Below the pieces are notes generated by a model, which ran no database searches, was not told the origin of the DNA, and saw only the letters and a program-made list of their open reading frames with translations. Shown here in pieces: positions 13,744 to 28,800 of a stretch of 64,000 nt of DNA. Positions within the stretch are counted from its first letter, which is position 1; the number at the start of each line of letters is the position of its first letter. The DNA lies in the NCBI GenBank assembly GCA_030141605.1, contig JAQGDQ010000015.1, positions 907,001 to 971,000 on the forward strand, given 5' to 3'. The position numbers and the translations under genes are program-made. Origin of the DNA: Tubiluchus corallicola (taxonomy: Eukaryota; Priapulida; Priapulimorpha; Priapulimorphida; Tubiluchidae).

Positions 13744-16700
13744 GAAACCCCCTCTGGGGAATCCCCGGCCCCGAAACAGCATGACGTATTACAAAGGAGA
13801 TTCCCATTGGCAGCAAGCCAAAAGCGAAAAAATCGCTGTTATGAAACAGTTTTTATAGTAATTTAACACACAAAAATCAATTCGCTTTCTTTTGTAGCTG
13901 AGAAACATTTACTTCTGTAAGCGATTAAATGAAATTATTACCGTTCATATATAAGCTTTTCTCTTTTGTAATGCACTTTTGCTAAATAGGCATTTTTTAT
14001 TACAAACTTATGCACAAAATCCATTATACACTAGAGAAGAAAGTAAAACTATTTTTAAATTATACACAAATGTACATATATGTAAATCTTTATTCGTCTT
14101 ATAATAAATTGAACAATTCATATTCAATAAAAAAAAAATTGCGTAAAAACTGATGTATGACAAACAAATAAGGCGTGTAACATATAAAAAAGCAAAGTTG
14201 AATGTACAATTTTGCCGACATCCATAGTGGAGGTTATTATTAAAGCAGGCAAAATATGACTTGGTGTCAAAATGTAGTTTAGACAATGTTGCTAGTAACC
14301 ATGCATAGCATATTTAAAACTAACGGAAAGCTTTGTACTGGCACAAGTAAACTGTTTTAGTTTTGGAGTGACGTCACTGTTGTCGCTATTTTTAATCCTG
14401 GTTTGTGAATAAACACAATTATATAAAAGGGAATTTACAAAACAACGTCTTGCGTAACAAACAAACTTGCGTTTCAAAAATATAATTTTACAAAATAAAA
14501 TTTCTCTCTGGGCACAGGGGAAATTGTTGTTGCCACGGAAAATGTATTCAAGCGCTATAAAAATTGTGAATTTCACTTACTTGTACTTAAAAGGCCAGAA
14601 AAAGACTCTTGGAACAAGTAAGAAAAATATAATACAGATATAAAGAAATTTTACTGTGCAGCTTTTACCTTTTTTTACACTATTCTTTATTCAAAGCAAA
14701 TTTAAAATGAGCAAACATTATTGAGCAAAAGCAGTTCTTCAACTGTGGTAAGTTTTAAAGGCTAAAGATTTTCGCTGAGTTTGAACTGTTTGTAGTATTT
14801 CATCTTTCAAATAATGCATTCAAATTAAATAATTAGCAAAACAAGTGAGAAGCATAAACGCGAACGTTAGACCATAAAGCCATTTTAATTAGTTGTACTT
14901 TCATGTATCCAAGATAAAGAGGACACTCACTAATATCTTTCCAACGAAACTGTTGAATAATTCGAGCAAATTATCTAAGCATTTTGTGCAGTGTACTACG
15001 TCTGACGTCCTCAGTACCACCCCAAAGAAGAATATGGTTCACTGTAAAAATTTTCATCTGCAATTACTCTGCAACGAAGCCTTGTCTGTTGTTTCCACAC
15101 GCATTGTTTTAAGGTTATTGAATGGAATTCAGTAATCCTTAAATCAAACAGTAGTCTGTCCTCGGCTTTCGATTATACCTCTGCCATAAGATAATTGTGC
15201 CAGAAAATAAGATCAGTCAGATCAGTACATATAGTATCTCCATAAAGTCAAATTCGTGTTTTTTATGCTAAGCCATAAATATTAAGCATTAAAGACAGCT
15301 ACCTATCCCAGGTAAAATGCATAATTGATCTTCACCCCATACTTCTCAAAAACAGGGGAACACATTATTTGTTGAGGAATTTGAAACGTAATTACTGCGC
15401 AAATCAGCACACCATGTCTTTCATAATAACAAGCTATCAAGTTTATGAACAGAATAAACATGGGAACGAAAATGGGGATACATTACTGGGAAGTTCCTTT
15501 TGCACTGCATGAAGAAGCTTTAAATCCCGTAAAGAATCTTATGAATTTCATATATTTGCGCAGAATCAGAAAAGAGATTATTCTTGATTAATAAATACTT
15601 ATAAAAGGCGGTGCAGCACTATTGTCTTTATTTGGTCATTTTATGTATTTAATTACATAAAACGTAATCCAAAACGTAGTTCTTACCCAGGACGTTGCTG
15701 CTTTCTTCATTGGATAGTAGCGTTACTTGATATATTGCATAAATAACACCCATTGTGCTAAATGTTGTCTAAAAATTACGCATTGTTGTGTAAAAATATG
15801 AAGACCACATAAACAGATCGAGGACCTAGACAGTAGCCGTCTCTGCACTGTTATTAGGCAACAGTGGTACAGAACAATTTAAATTTGACGACTAGTGTAC
15901 ATTGTGCTTAGAAAAACGGGCAGGAAAGTAGCAGAAATCTATTCAACATTGAAACAAAGTAAAAAGCAAGCTCGCCAAACTGCGAAGCTGATGCAAACAT
16001 TGTCAAAAATAAAGTTCACAAGAAATGGTAGCCAGTCAGTACTCGATAGACGTGATGATTTCCTACAAAGCAAAATTTATTTCTTCAAAGACAGGCCTTC
16101 CAAGACCAAACTTACTGGTTATAATAATTTTAAGGCCTTACATAGGTTGTGAGGACTTGCACAGATCACGAGAGATGAAAATCTTGAATTTTTTCATGTG
16201 AATGAAATTTGCGCGTTTAATCTGCCGTAACGTAATGAAAGATTGGCTAAAAAACGTGTGGGAATAAAACATCCATTTTAGAACTTTCACCGTTCTTCTT
16301 GATGATGCTGCCACAATTCAAATGAATCTTTAATGGTGAAACTCAGAACAGCAAACTGACACTAAAACTGTTTCGAATCAAGTTCCATGTGCAGAGATGA
16401 TCTCTATGTGGATGCTGCCAAGATCAAGATCAAGATCAGAAGTGCTCGTTCGAGTAAAAAACTAAGAATTTGGTCGTAAACTCTGTGGGCAAACACTCAT
16501 CATATTCAAAAAAATCAGCAAATTCTGGTCGCTAATCCATGAATTTGCCGATTCTGACAAGCTATATTCTTTCAAGGATTGTAGTAATATATCTAGACTT
16601 ACTGATGCACTATGTGAAACAGATGAAAGACCTAACAGACTAACGCTACTGATACGTTAATGCTAATTACCAATGCTCATTAGCTTTTATTCTGTACATA

Positions 16701-19671
16701 GGGCGATGCATTGTTCTGTTCTACAATCAGAATAGAGTTACTGTGTATGAAGTCTTTGAAGCTTGACAGCATTTTTATAAAGAATTGTAGAAGAATTGAC
16801 AAATGCAGTGTCTAAGCAACTCACCCTGAAGTGCTGTTAATTTCATCAGGAGCACATGTATGGGTGCAGTACAATATATTATAGTTACCAAATCCATTAG
16901 AAGTTAGTTTATTGTCTATATGTATTTCAAAGTTATGGTCCTTAGAGCACAATGTACGAAGAAGTGTTTTTAATTGGCTGTCTCAAAAAGAAAGCAGCTT
17001 ACATTCAGTATAGACAACACTTCAAAGCGATATAGTAATTCACTTTACTACTCTTGAAGCTTTGGCTGGATGACAGTATTATTGTGCTAAAGCAATTGTC
17101 CCATGCACATATACCTGAGATGGAAAGTGTGCAATGTGACTGCTGTTAGATTGTGCAATTGACAGTGTGACTAATAACTGTAAAGTTTTTGATACTTAAA
17201 CTGAAAGAGAACTCAAACCAATGATTGATAATTGGTTCAAGAGATGTAAGACCAGTCATTTTAGATGTATTCACGCAATTCTGACTTTCAAGTATGTCCC
17301 TAACCCACAAAGCACAAGTGTAGCTTTTTGTTTATAATCAACTGCTTTGTTGCAGAGTTTTTCATTTTTGGCAGTCATCGTAGATATTTTAGTGTGTTGT
17401 TATTTTTAATAATTGGCTACTTAATTGGAGGCATATGGCGTTTTTATGTGCAAAAGCATGATGTCATGATTAGTGAATGTCCAAATTTCTGACTAATTTG
17501 TGTCTATTTTGGTGTTACATCAGAAACAAAAAAAACATATTGGAAGCTGCCTCAGTACTTTGCTTCACTAACACAGATGTATAATGCCTCCTTGTTTACT
17601 TTATTTACATCGATCACTTACTTACCTTATTTAGGTAGAACAATAGTCTGTTTACTCACCTACCTATATTACTTTACTGCATTTATTTAAATACACTAGT
17701 CTGCCTTTATACCTTGATTACTCAATTTCTGATTTCACTCAGTAGATGTAATGATGGTTTTACCATTCACTTTGCAATGCTGTATAGCTCGCTTACACTA
17801 CCGAGAAACTTTAAGGCATATATAGTCTGAATATATCATATACACTACTACATGCCACTTAGCACAAAAAATACACTCAGCAAACGAATAACTGTTACAA
17901 AACTTTATTCACACATCAGTATTTAGTTTATTCGGTAAAATACATACACGTTATACGCGTAAAACAGTGATCGCAAAGCGTTTTTAAGTTTTTTGCTTTA
18001 TAAGGACCAATATCAACTAGATTTGTTTGGTTTATTGAAGTTATAAAAGCTTAGGAAAAATAAAGCATAATCAAAAGGTAGCAATTTTTTCACAATACAG
18101 CACTTACACAGGTAGGGAGTTTATGGTAAATGCATAATTAGGTAATAACCTGACAAGAAATGCCACATACAATCATGTTGAATATCGGCTATGATGCTAG
18201 TTTGAAAAAGTATCTTTCTTTTTAAAATTTATTACTTGCTATCAAAATATAACTAAGTAACAGAGTTAAACCATGAGACATTGCAGAGTTTCAAAATGTA
18301 AATTGAAAAAGCATATTTTTAAGCCAGTATTTCCTCAAAATTAGCGAAACGAAATATGCACATTGGCCTTACACAAATTAAAAACAGGGGATTATTATGT
18401 GAAAATTTCAAAAAAAGAGAAACACTATTAAAAATCCAAAAACCAAAATTAAGCTAAATGCTAAAGCCAATCAGACTACCATTTTGTATCAAACTGCAGA
18501 GCGTTTTGTGCTGCTGGTGCCACCTATCCATCTGATATGATAACGATTTGCTGGTACACACTAATAATCTGTAAATTCCCACAACAAAGACGTGCTGGAA
18601 CTCATTAATACTGTTAAGCTACAAAGATAACACAAATCACAGTTTGACTCCAATTTTAATCCTTGATTTGTTTTTGGGAAGACAATTTACAAAACTCTGA
18701 TGCAGGCATGTTCCATAATTCTTATCACTGTCTACCACCCATGGCAAAAACAATGTTAAAAATAAGGAAAAAGAAGGGAACTGATGTCAAATCAATGCAA
18801 AGTCAACAAAATGCCATTAAATGCCATCTCCAACCATTTCCATGAGCAACAAAATCTTAGCACATCCCTCAAAACTTTATGTGATGGACAATTAAAAAGA
18901 AGACAAAACATGAAAATATAGAAAGCAATTTGTGTGAAAAGTAAGCAAAAAATACGACTAGATAGGTTGAAAAATCCCAAATTAAAGCAAATTGCATTGT
19001 TAGAATCATGATTAACTTTTTTGTATTAAAATAACAAAATCAGATTAAAAATACTATAATTTGTCACTGCACAGACAATATGAATTACTCTGCATTTCTA
19101 AATTTCTGAACTTTTTGCAACTGTATCCTCCATTACAGTTTATTTGCAATGTGCCTATAACTAACAGCATTGGACAACGCATAACAGAGTAATAAAACGG
19201 GAAAAACTGCTGCACCCAGCAAACATATATAATCCTGTCTATGGAATAACTACCAAAAATAAATAAATATGCATCAATATCGATTAAATCTGCCTCCTCA
19301 AAATACTGAATGAAAATGCAGAATCTAATTAGTTTTCCAATTTCAAACAAAAATTTGAATACCGCAAGTCAAAAATGAACAATAGGCCGAATGTGACGTA
19401 ATGTAAAAAATTTGAAATTAAATTCGTGTGAGTGCAACATCGCACATAATTTTCTACGATAATAAACGTAGTATTATTCTAAATGCACTTTAGAAAGTCA
19501 TATACCAGATCTTCAACTACACGTTTCAAATTAGACAATTTTTCAAGTATGTTAATGTTTGAGCATCTGCTACAACTCAAATAGTTACAGCAATACCAAA
19601 TAAGACTTTTTCTTAAGCTGAGGTCCAAATGATTTGAATAATGCATGATTACAGATCTTTGAGGCAAAAGT
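13744..19671. other. Intergenic stretch with no supported gene
   Basis: It lies between the 5' end of the ZSWIM-like gene and the 3' end of the DNAJC14-like gene, both on the minus strand. It is AT-rich with many short open frames. The longest reasonable one, 15895-16152 on the plus strand (85 residues, Lys-rich), has no motif I recognise and no clear splice context. A short AAGATC triplication lies at 16420-16437. I see no RNA gene or transposon end here. Confidence 0.5.
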
Positions 19672-19816
19672 CTAGTGCTTCCGTCTTCTGCGCTTACGCT
19701 TGTTTGTCGTGCCTTGAGAAGGAGCGCTTGTGGCAGTGCCAGTCTGTCCTCCATTCTCCTCTGTCTGTTGAGCTCGGTGGTAGAGATTTTCGAGAAACTC
19801 TTCAAGTTTTTCTTCA
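19672..19816 (-). CDS. DNAJC14: DNAJC14-like terminal coding exon 14
   Basis: Acceptor ATAATTTTTTCAG, then [20 protein letters not shown], a Gly/Thr/Ser linker and the basic tail [10 protein letters not shown] before TAG at 19672-19674. Basic tails like this are typical of the family. Confidence 0.88.
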
Positions 19817-22800
19817 CTGAAAAAATTATTATGCAGTTTAATAAACAAATGCTATAACTAAATAATATGTTTACTCCAGAAAAGTTTTTTCTGATTTTAC
19901 TAATAGTGTAATTAAGTAAATTACATAAAATTGAGTCAAACATGTTAAAAGTTGCCAAGTAAATGCAGCAGTTATAGACTAGCCAAAGCATCCACTAACG
20001 AAACAATTTGTCTAACATAGTAACAGGTTATCTTAACTTGAATCTAAATGCTAAGTAAATCAGAATATTTTTTATAATAATGATATCAGTTTAAGGAAGC
20101 CTCCACTCCCTTGGCAATGTAATTACATGTGACATACGAAAAATGCAGGAAATTTCCTGGAATACATAGCAGTATAAGACAGAAATGTTCAACATGGTTT
20201 ACACTGAAAAAAGAGAAGAACGAAGAACAATGAGTTGGCAATAGAGACTGATCAGTTTGTGAAGTGGATCAAGCTGATCTTTGTTTATCTAATGAGGCAA
20301 CCACTTGATTCTCAACTAACGAGCCATGATTTTGTTTGAATATGAATGCACAACAAACACAATGCATGAACTGCATTTGTTAAACTTATGCAGTTGACTT
20401 TAGATGCAGTGTAAGCAAAAAGCCTGTACCAAAACTCCAGTTTGAGCAACTTTAACAAAAAAAGAACAAAGATTAAGTAACCTAAGTTTATTATTATAAA
20501 CTAAGATTAAGTAAAAAAGTATTTACATGCAAAGCTCTGACGTTTGTAGTTGACAATTGACCGTAGAATGTCTGACGTGTACTTACGTAGGCAGATCTTG
20601 GGGACGAGGTTGTTTCTTTCCGACAAACATCACCTTAGCCGTAACATTGTGTGAGTTTGCTTGGAGATATTGAAACTTTCTGCGCTGACATGTAGCCCAT
20701 TCGCTCACTTCGTAGATGTGACCACTGATCATAGAGTAATAATTCCATTTGAGTCCCATCAGTGAAGTTTCAGCCCAGATGTCTCCCTGCAATTATCATA
20801 ATCAAAAACTTAACAACTTTTCTAATCTGATATTCATATTTTTAACGATTTAATGTACAAGTTGCAGCGGTTTGTATATTGATGCATAAAAATATAAATT
20901 ACTCAAAACATAATAAACATTGGTTTATCTGAAATACATTTTGCATAAATATTAATATTAAGAATGTTATTATTATGATTACCTCCTTGGCAGCATGTCT
21001 TATTTTGCACTGTGCACAGTAGCGTGCTGCATACACAGGTCTATCCATTGGGTTACGTCGATGTTTCCCACCACAACGATCACATCGCATAATAGTGGCA
21101 GCCTCTTTTATTTTCTCCCTCATTTTGCTCAGTAGTTCAGAAAGTTCAGACTAAAAACAAAAAAAAACTGAATGATTAAAAACAAAGCACATGAAAAGTG
21201 AGGAAAGTGTCAAACTATTAAAGGTATGATAACAGTGCAAAAACCAGTTTTTGGTAAGTGCAATTTGCATGTTTAGCATTAAATTCCTATTTAATGCACT
21301 AAAATGTTCTCATTTCTATTTGATAAGCATTTTTGAATTTCAGTTTAAAGGCTGTATAATATGAAAAAACTCATATTTTAATGTAATATTTGAACTAATT
21401 ATGTTATTAGAATATTAATTTTCATTTTCAATTTGAATTTAATTTAAAAAATATTATTTTTATTGCTATTTGTATATTTAATTTATATTTTTTGATTTTC
21501 TATAATTTTTTAAATATTTGTTACATAATGTTTGAACTTTTTAAATTAATTTAACAGGATTCCTATTATACACTATATATTTATATCAGTAAAATGCAAA
21601 TAATATAACATTGACAACAAAACAACCACGGGATAAGATGACGAAAAAAGTTACGAATTTTACTGGCCCTATCCCTACCAAAATCATCATCAAAATGCTG
21701 CAAAACTTATAGCTTTTCGATTTTGCTAACGTAAAAAACTGTACCTAATACATGTTCAGGCATTCTCATTTCACCTTAAAGAAATTGAAAATGATTGTTG
21801 AAAAGGCTCATGTTTTTCCTGGTAGAATGAAACTTTCACATGACTTTACCATGGCACCCGATTTTTATTGGCAAGAAAAACTCGCACTCAAAAATCAATG
21901 TGCTTAAAGTATGCTAAGATAATAACTGTTGAAAGACTATCAGAATCAGAGGTTACTTTCACACTTAACATTTATCAAGTTAGTACAAAATACCATTGCT
22001 GCTTCTACTTGAGCATCGTGGATCATCTTCTGATCATACTTCCTCCTATTTTCTGGTTCTCCTACTATGTCGAAAGCATGAGCTAATATTTTAAAAGCTT
22101 CTTCAGCACCAGGGAGCCTGTTCTGTAATGCAAAGTTTGCAAAAGCTTGAAAAAATGCATACCACACCCCACCAAAAAGGTGTATGATGTAAAAAGGCAA
22201 GAAGTTGTCCAGCATAACCTGGAAAAGAACTTAATGCTACAGATAGCTAGACAGTCAATTAACTGAAAGCACTTTTAAAAAGGAAAAGACTACAATTGCA
22301 GTGCACTTCATACAAAAAACAGTAATTATAAATAAAACTGTGTCAATATTTATACAACTTGGATGTGTGCAAGCCGGAATGCAGTACTCAGTGGCGAGTC
22401 CTACAAACGTTTAACCAAATTTGATATGAGGCAAGATCGGGACCTGACTCATTATCAGAGCTATGTCTCCAAGGATCTATATATGTATATACATCCTTCT
22501 TCTAGAGGTAAGCAGCCAGAATCAGCACGACAAATACCAGCCGGCAACATCTTAATTTTGGTAGCCAAGCACAGTGCCATAAGCGGGCCTCATCTCACCT
22601 GGTATTATTTTATTTATCGTCTTCCAGACCATTGTGCAGGGTTTGGGACATTGTCATTCACAACTCATAAGGCATACTACCGTTTGTCATAGAACTCTAA
22701 AGCCTCATGAATTTAGACAGTAAGCAACAAATATGAGTACCATCATGGTGACATTTATATGAAGTTTATAATGTACATGCTTAAGTGTTTCATTAATCAT

Positions 22801-25800
22801 AATAATTCATTTCAAAATTATTATATAACAATATTAAGCTGAAATAACTAATCAATCAGTGTACCTTATCTGGATGAACTAAAACAGCTTGTTTCCGATA
22901 ATACTTGGTGATATCTTCTTGCGTAGCCACAGGTTTGACACCTAAGATAGTGTATGGGTCACGTCCGCGCATTGTCAGAAGTCGTCTCATTGCTTCTTCA
23001 CCTGTTAAACAGATATTTTGAGTAAATGCAAATGGCTGCACAAATTTTGAATAGAAAATGGAAGCTTATCTCATTTGGGTGAGGAGGGGGTTCAAGCACT
23101 TACCTTTACAGAGTCATAGTACTGACACTGCAATTGGTATTTTTAAAGTCAATGGTGTAATCATTATTACAATTGTAACAAAAACATATCAAACGCATTT
23201 GTAGTACCAAAATTGCAACACATTCTCGCAAACAACACCTTCAGCTTTGATAAACTTAAATGTTTTGAGTTTAAAATTTAACTCATTACCAATGTGTCAA
23301 TGTCCGTCAGTTTGCTAGTTAAGGGATGTATACTTGCACTGAGTATGTTCACTCTAGCAGAGGATTTTATCGTTTTATTGTTTTTTTTGTTATCAAATGT
23401 GCAATGAATTTGCTTTATAAATAAAGGAACATCAGTGGAATAAAGCTTGATAGTTAGTAATGTGTTCAAGAAACAGCAAAATGTTGTAAACATAGTAATA
23501 ATTGTGTAGTTACTGGGTGTTGGGATATTGTATACTGCCCTGCAACCATTTACAGCTAATAATATAATGCTAGTTATAATTCAAAAATTCTTTATGGGAT
23601 TAGTCTGACTTCTACTGTAAACAATTAAACACTCAAACCAAATTGAACTGATTCAGACTTCAGTTGCAACTGGGTCACACCAAAGACATCTTACGATTCA
23701 GCTTGAAATTATTTTTACTAGCAACTGGATCATAGATTTTTATGCCACACATGCACAGAGAGAGAGACCGCTAGCTTGCAAATTTTGAACATCAAATCTC
23801 TGCAATTCAACTTAGGGCTGTAAATGGTCTAATGACTCTGCTGCCTGTTGTCAGCAATTGAAAAAATGTCTGTTGTACTTATTTCAACTATTGAGTTAGG
23901 AAGCGGAATTATAAACAACAAAAACTTAGATCCTGAATTATCTAAGTTAATATTTTTATTTACAAACTAAATAAGCTCAACTAAATGAGTTAATACCACA
24001 TTTAAGAATGAATCATTGGGTCCACGCAATCACACCTCACGTCATGACATGTTTGCATGGAAATCACGGTGTGTCATAACTTTCTTTGCAGAAACAACTG
24101 CGTATACACTCAAATACGATAGTTATTTGTTTTTATTAAACAAGACCTTATTTTGTTTTTATTGTAAATTAGTTTAGTGCCACAATTTCATGGTTAATTT
24201 AGTATTCACAAGTATTTATTTAGTAATCTTGTCTCTATTATACTGTAATCAAGGTTAGTATACTATAGAGAAAATGATTTATAAAATAGTTGTCACAATG
24301 TGAAAAGCAATAATAGAAATCTGAGACTTGTCAGTCAGCTATAAAAACGTTTTTGAAGTTCAAGACTTCAAACTAAGGGTTCTAAATTTGACTTGCAATC
24401 AAGTACCTGCCAAGCCTAAGTCCACACCCAAAAATTATTATAAGCCAAGAAGAAAACTGAAAATACCGGTAACTGGTAGAGCTATGTTCTCGTCTAAACC
24501 TTTAAATCGAGTTTTTTGAGTAGATCCAAGATTGTTATTAAGTTTGCCCTTGATCCAGATCAAACTGCGATAGTAACCAGTGACAGCACAAGAGTGGCAC
24601 ACATCAAATGCTTTCAGCAAGCTAAAGAAAAACACGTTTAGAATGAGTACAACAAAATAACATTATGCTGCTTCGGTGTGCAATAAACAGTATTTTTCTT
24701 AGAGGGTACTGCAAATACATTTCATAATGCAGAAAATATCCAATACCAAATAAATTATGAAAATTAAAAAATTAAAAAAGTGAAGTTGTTTTAAGATGAG
24801 GATTATTTTAGGATTCACGAAGAAAGCCTATCATCAATGGCTTTGATGGCAATAAACATGTTATTATCACCAATATTTGTTATCAAAAAATCATTAATAC
24901 GAATAAGATTTTCCAAAACAAATCAGTTGGCATAAAATACATCTTATTCAGCAATTTCTCAAAATTTTTGGTTAAGATTGTATTATCCAGGGCTGCAACT
25001 ACCACACCAGTTTCCCATCACTGCCATAGGGCCTTCCAGCATAAGAAGTCCCGTCGGTTCCCACATTTTTCTATGTGCTGGCGGTTGCCATGGTGCTACA
25101 GATGCACTTTGACGTTGTTGCAATGACAAATGAGTGCTGCATTCCAAGTGTAAGCCTACTATAATGCAAACTGCAAAGAACACATTCATTTTATTTACTA
25201 TTGTTTTAATTTTGCTAGCTGTGATTTTAAAATGAAGAAAAAGAAGGTCTTCTCTAAGTTTGGCAGATTAGCTAAAAACTATGTAAGGTCAACATTACAA
25301 CAGGAACATCTTGATATTATAGCTATAATATCTATTGAAAATGAAACAGCTGGGTAAAGGATATTTAAAACATTGTTATATGAAATTTGCAAGCCAAGCA
25401 TAAAGAATTTTTGTTTAGGATGCTAATGCTAACTCTGTTTAAATCAGTTGCCAAGATGCACAAACATTATTCAGATTATGGTGCACTTGTAGTTAAAGTG
25501 GTTCTTGGCAGTTGTTCATGCATTAATGAATGTAATGATATTTTACCAAAAAACCCTAATCTAAAAATACTATGCAATTCCGTTATTAATCAGCGAAAGG
25601 TACCTAAACTGCAAGCTCACCGATTTATTACATATTAATACAATAATGCAGTTTGAACAAAGTGAATGGCTCAAAGTGGAATAATCAAATTTTTTTATGG
25701 TGATTTTGATCACTAAATTTAGCATGCGAATGTAATGCAAGTAACAGTTTATAATTTTTAAACACAAATATATCTATTGTAACAACAGATAAACAGTGTA

Positions 25801-28800
25801 GCACAGCAGAAAAAGCTAAAAAATATAGTAATTTTCGTATTGAAACTCGGAGGCAGGGCAGTCAAGCAGAACGTTTCAGGTTACAAATGTCAGTAGGGGC
25901 TGCAATGAATCCTTGAGCAAAGAAGTCTCGGGTTCTGTAGTTGCAGCCCTGGTTTTATCTAACAGAAGGAACAAAAAATACAGAGCAGTAATACATACAG
26001 AACAAGAGCAAGATTGGTGCTTAATATGATGACGCTACCAAGAAGCTGAAGCAGCCATACCAAAACCTTCTGGAAGCTGATTAACATGGACTGACCAAAC
26101 TCAACTGAAAACACGGTAAATTTAAAATAGACACACTTGTTACAAACCAGATTAAATCTTAAAATTAACTCAGCAGGATAAAAAGACATTTAAAGGAAAA
26201 TAGTGTGTGAGTGTGTTAAAAACTTTTGTCTTGTCTACCGACTAAGTGTGCTAAGGTTAATTACTCACTGTAGACCAGAAACCTCTGAGGAGCTAAATTT
26301 TGGGGATGTCTTTATGATACAAATATCTACAATGCATAACTAGTATTTATACATGTGTTCTAAGTTGGGTTTTTAAATTTGTAAACATATGTAAGCTGTA
26401 AGCTGCCGTGATTCATTATGATTTTTTGTCAATAATTAATATTAGTACAGCATGCTTTCATTGAAACAATGTGGAAACACTGCTATGCCAGATATTAGAC
26501 AGAAAATTTACATTATCAGATTACAGGTTACAGACAGAAAATTTACAAACCAAGCTTGCTTTACTGCCTGGCCACCTCTACCAGTTAATCAGCATAGGTT
26601 ACATGACAGTACTCATTAACATACTTTGAATGACTGCTTTTAAGTTAATGATTGACATTACTCTCTGAGGTGGTTAGAAAATGCATTACAGTTTTAGAAA
26701 GGTGCAGATAAAAGTAGCTCATCTGGTCAGCTCACAAGAAAGCCTAACATAAAATTGTTAGCCACTTTCAATATTTTTTGGTCTAATTCAACAAAGGTAT
26801 AAATTTAATTTACTAGCCCTATACTGAAATTATAACTAAAAAGTTTGAATTTGTTATAAGCCAGGGGTGTGCAAATTATCTGACTAGCCGGGCCATATTA
26901 AATTTTCCCACAATTCCTGCGTGCCACAGACAGTTTGATCTAGGAGCTAAGTACAAAAAGGCCTAATAACGATTTTTTGCATCCAACCTGCGTACATCAT
27001 TACTACTACACTCAAGAAACTATTTTAGAAGTTATTAAAATTTATATTACAAAACATATATTTCTACTTTCAGGACAGATAGTGGTAATTACATTACAAT
27101 GCATATTAGTAATGTGTATCACACAGTCTGTGTATTACAGTGTTATTAAGCTACAACCGTCTTGTAAGGGTTAATGGCATCCGATCTAGTAGAAAAAACT
27201 ACCCGCACTATCTTTGGGATCGTGGTACGGACTTCAGCTGGATACACTCAATACACTCAATTAATCGCCCGAGCCGCACAAATTCTCTCGGCGGGCCGCA
27301 ATTTGCACACCCCTGTTATAAGCCTAGTGAAATTAGATTATAGTCAATGATTATCAGAGGACTAAACTGCTACAAGAAGAAATACTTACGACCCTTATGA
27401 GTTAAGCCAGGCGGAAGACGATAATGTTGATTCTTCTTGTTTACATGTTTCCTGGGCTGGCTTGCTGGTGTAGGTTGAGAAAATGTTTTTGAATCGTTTT
27501 TGTTATAAATATTTCTATGACGTGCATATTTAGTTGCATTACTCACTTTTTCATCTAGAAACACACGTAATAAAGCAATATTTGTTAACATTACTCCACC
27601 GACTTGTACTAAATATACAGTACATAATGACAAAAACAGCGCCTCATCATCATAAAACTCTTTAGGTAACTACTAATGTACTGGTACGTGAATGATTGAA
27701 TGATTATGACTTATACCTAGTATATAATAAACACAAAATCATAAACTAGAACGAAAGTGTGAACCTTGACCAGACTGTAATGTTATATGTGATAACACCT
27801 GTATTATTTAGCATGCTTAGGCATAGATGTTATTTACATATGTTCATAGCTGTTTCTAATGCAGAATTTTTTAATATGTTTGTTCAGAAAGCTAATATAT
27901 AAAAAACACACTTTTCTGCACCTGGCTATTACAAAATTTTAACGACTAAAGATATTCACTGTATTTCAAGTTTTATAGTAACAACAACTGAAGTATATGC
28001 AATTAAGATTTCTTTATTTGTTCAGTAAATTATTATGTATTACGAGTTTTTGAAAGCAGGTTGAAGACAAATATATGATTCTGGTTACAAAACAAAAAAC
28101 AGTCTCTTCTCATTACGTATATTAAAGGTCCACTAACACCCTGGTAGACACTTGCTGTGAAAATTCACTATTGACTAACCTGATACAAAAAAGTGGCTTC
28201 ATTTTTTATAAACAAGCGCATTTCAGTTTGGATAGCATTGAAACATTTCAAATATAGTTCCGCACAGACATTTTGCGAAAAACGAAAAATCCGGGAAAAA
28301 AGCTTTAGTGACATCACGCTAGGAACGACACTGCGCATGTGTGACTCTCATTGTATTTACATGTGGGCAAAGTCAAGCCATACGCCAGTAATGAAGAGAC
28401 TGGGGTACTCGCATTTTGGTATTTTAGTGTTAAGCTCACATAATGCGTTTGTCCACACTTACTTTAATGCACTATAGATGAAAACAATATTAATAACAAA
28501 GTACAACGTATAAAGGTGTTCGCATAACATCACTGGTATTTCGCACTGCGCTGCTTTCTTGTTCATTTTCTGATCACTTCTGTTTTATAAATGTCTCACT
28601 GCCAAGGTATCTTTTGCCCGACGTCCTGTTCCGGCAAAGCTTCTGATGAACAGTGATCGTTTTTACGTTTTCAGCATACAAAATTGTAAAAATAACAACG
28701 GATTCTCAGGAACGATCGAAGAGAAAAGAACTACACAATAAGGCAGTAATGACAGATGATTTTGTTTCCTGGTCTTTACTGATGTTTTGAGCCTGTGCAG

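Noticed and set aside
15895-16152. Lys-rich 85-codon frame on the plus strand
   Set aside because: No recognised domain and no supporting splice or promoter signals, so not called a gene.
22127-22215. Hydrophobic peptide upstream of the second J-domain exon
   Set aside because: A clear acceptor directly precedes [10 protein letters not shown], and the J domain joins correctly without this sequence.
24983-25189. 68-codon frame that could be taken for a DNAJC14 exon
   Set aside because: It lies inside the left half of a hAT element, and exons 8 and 9 join in phase without it.
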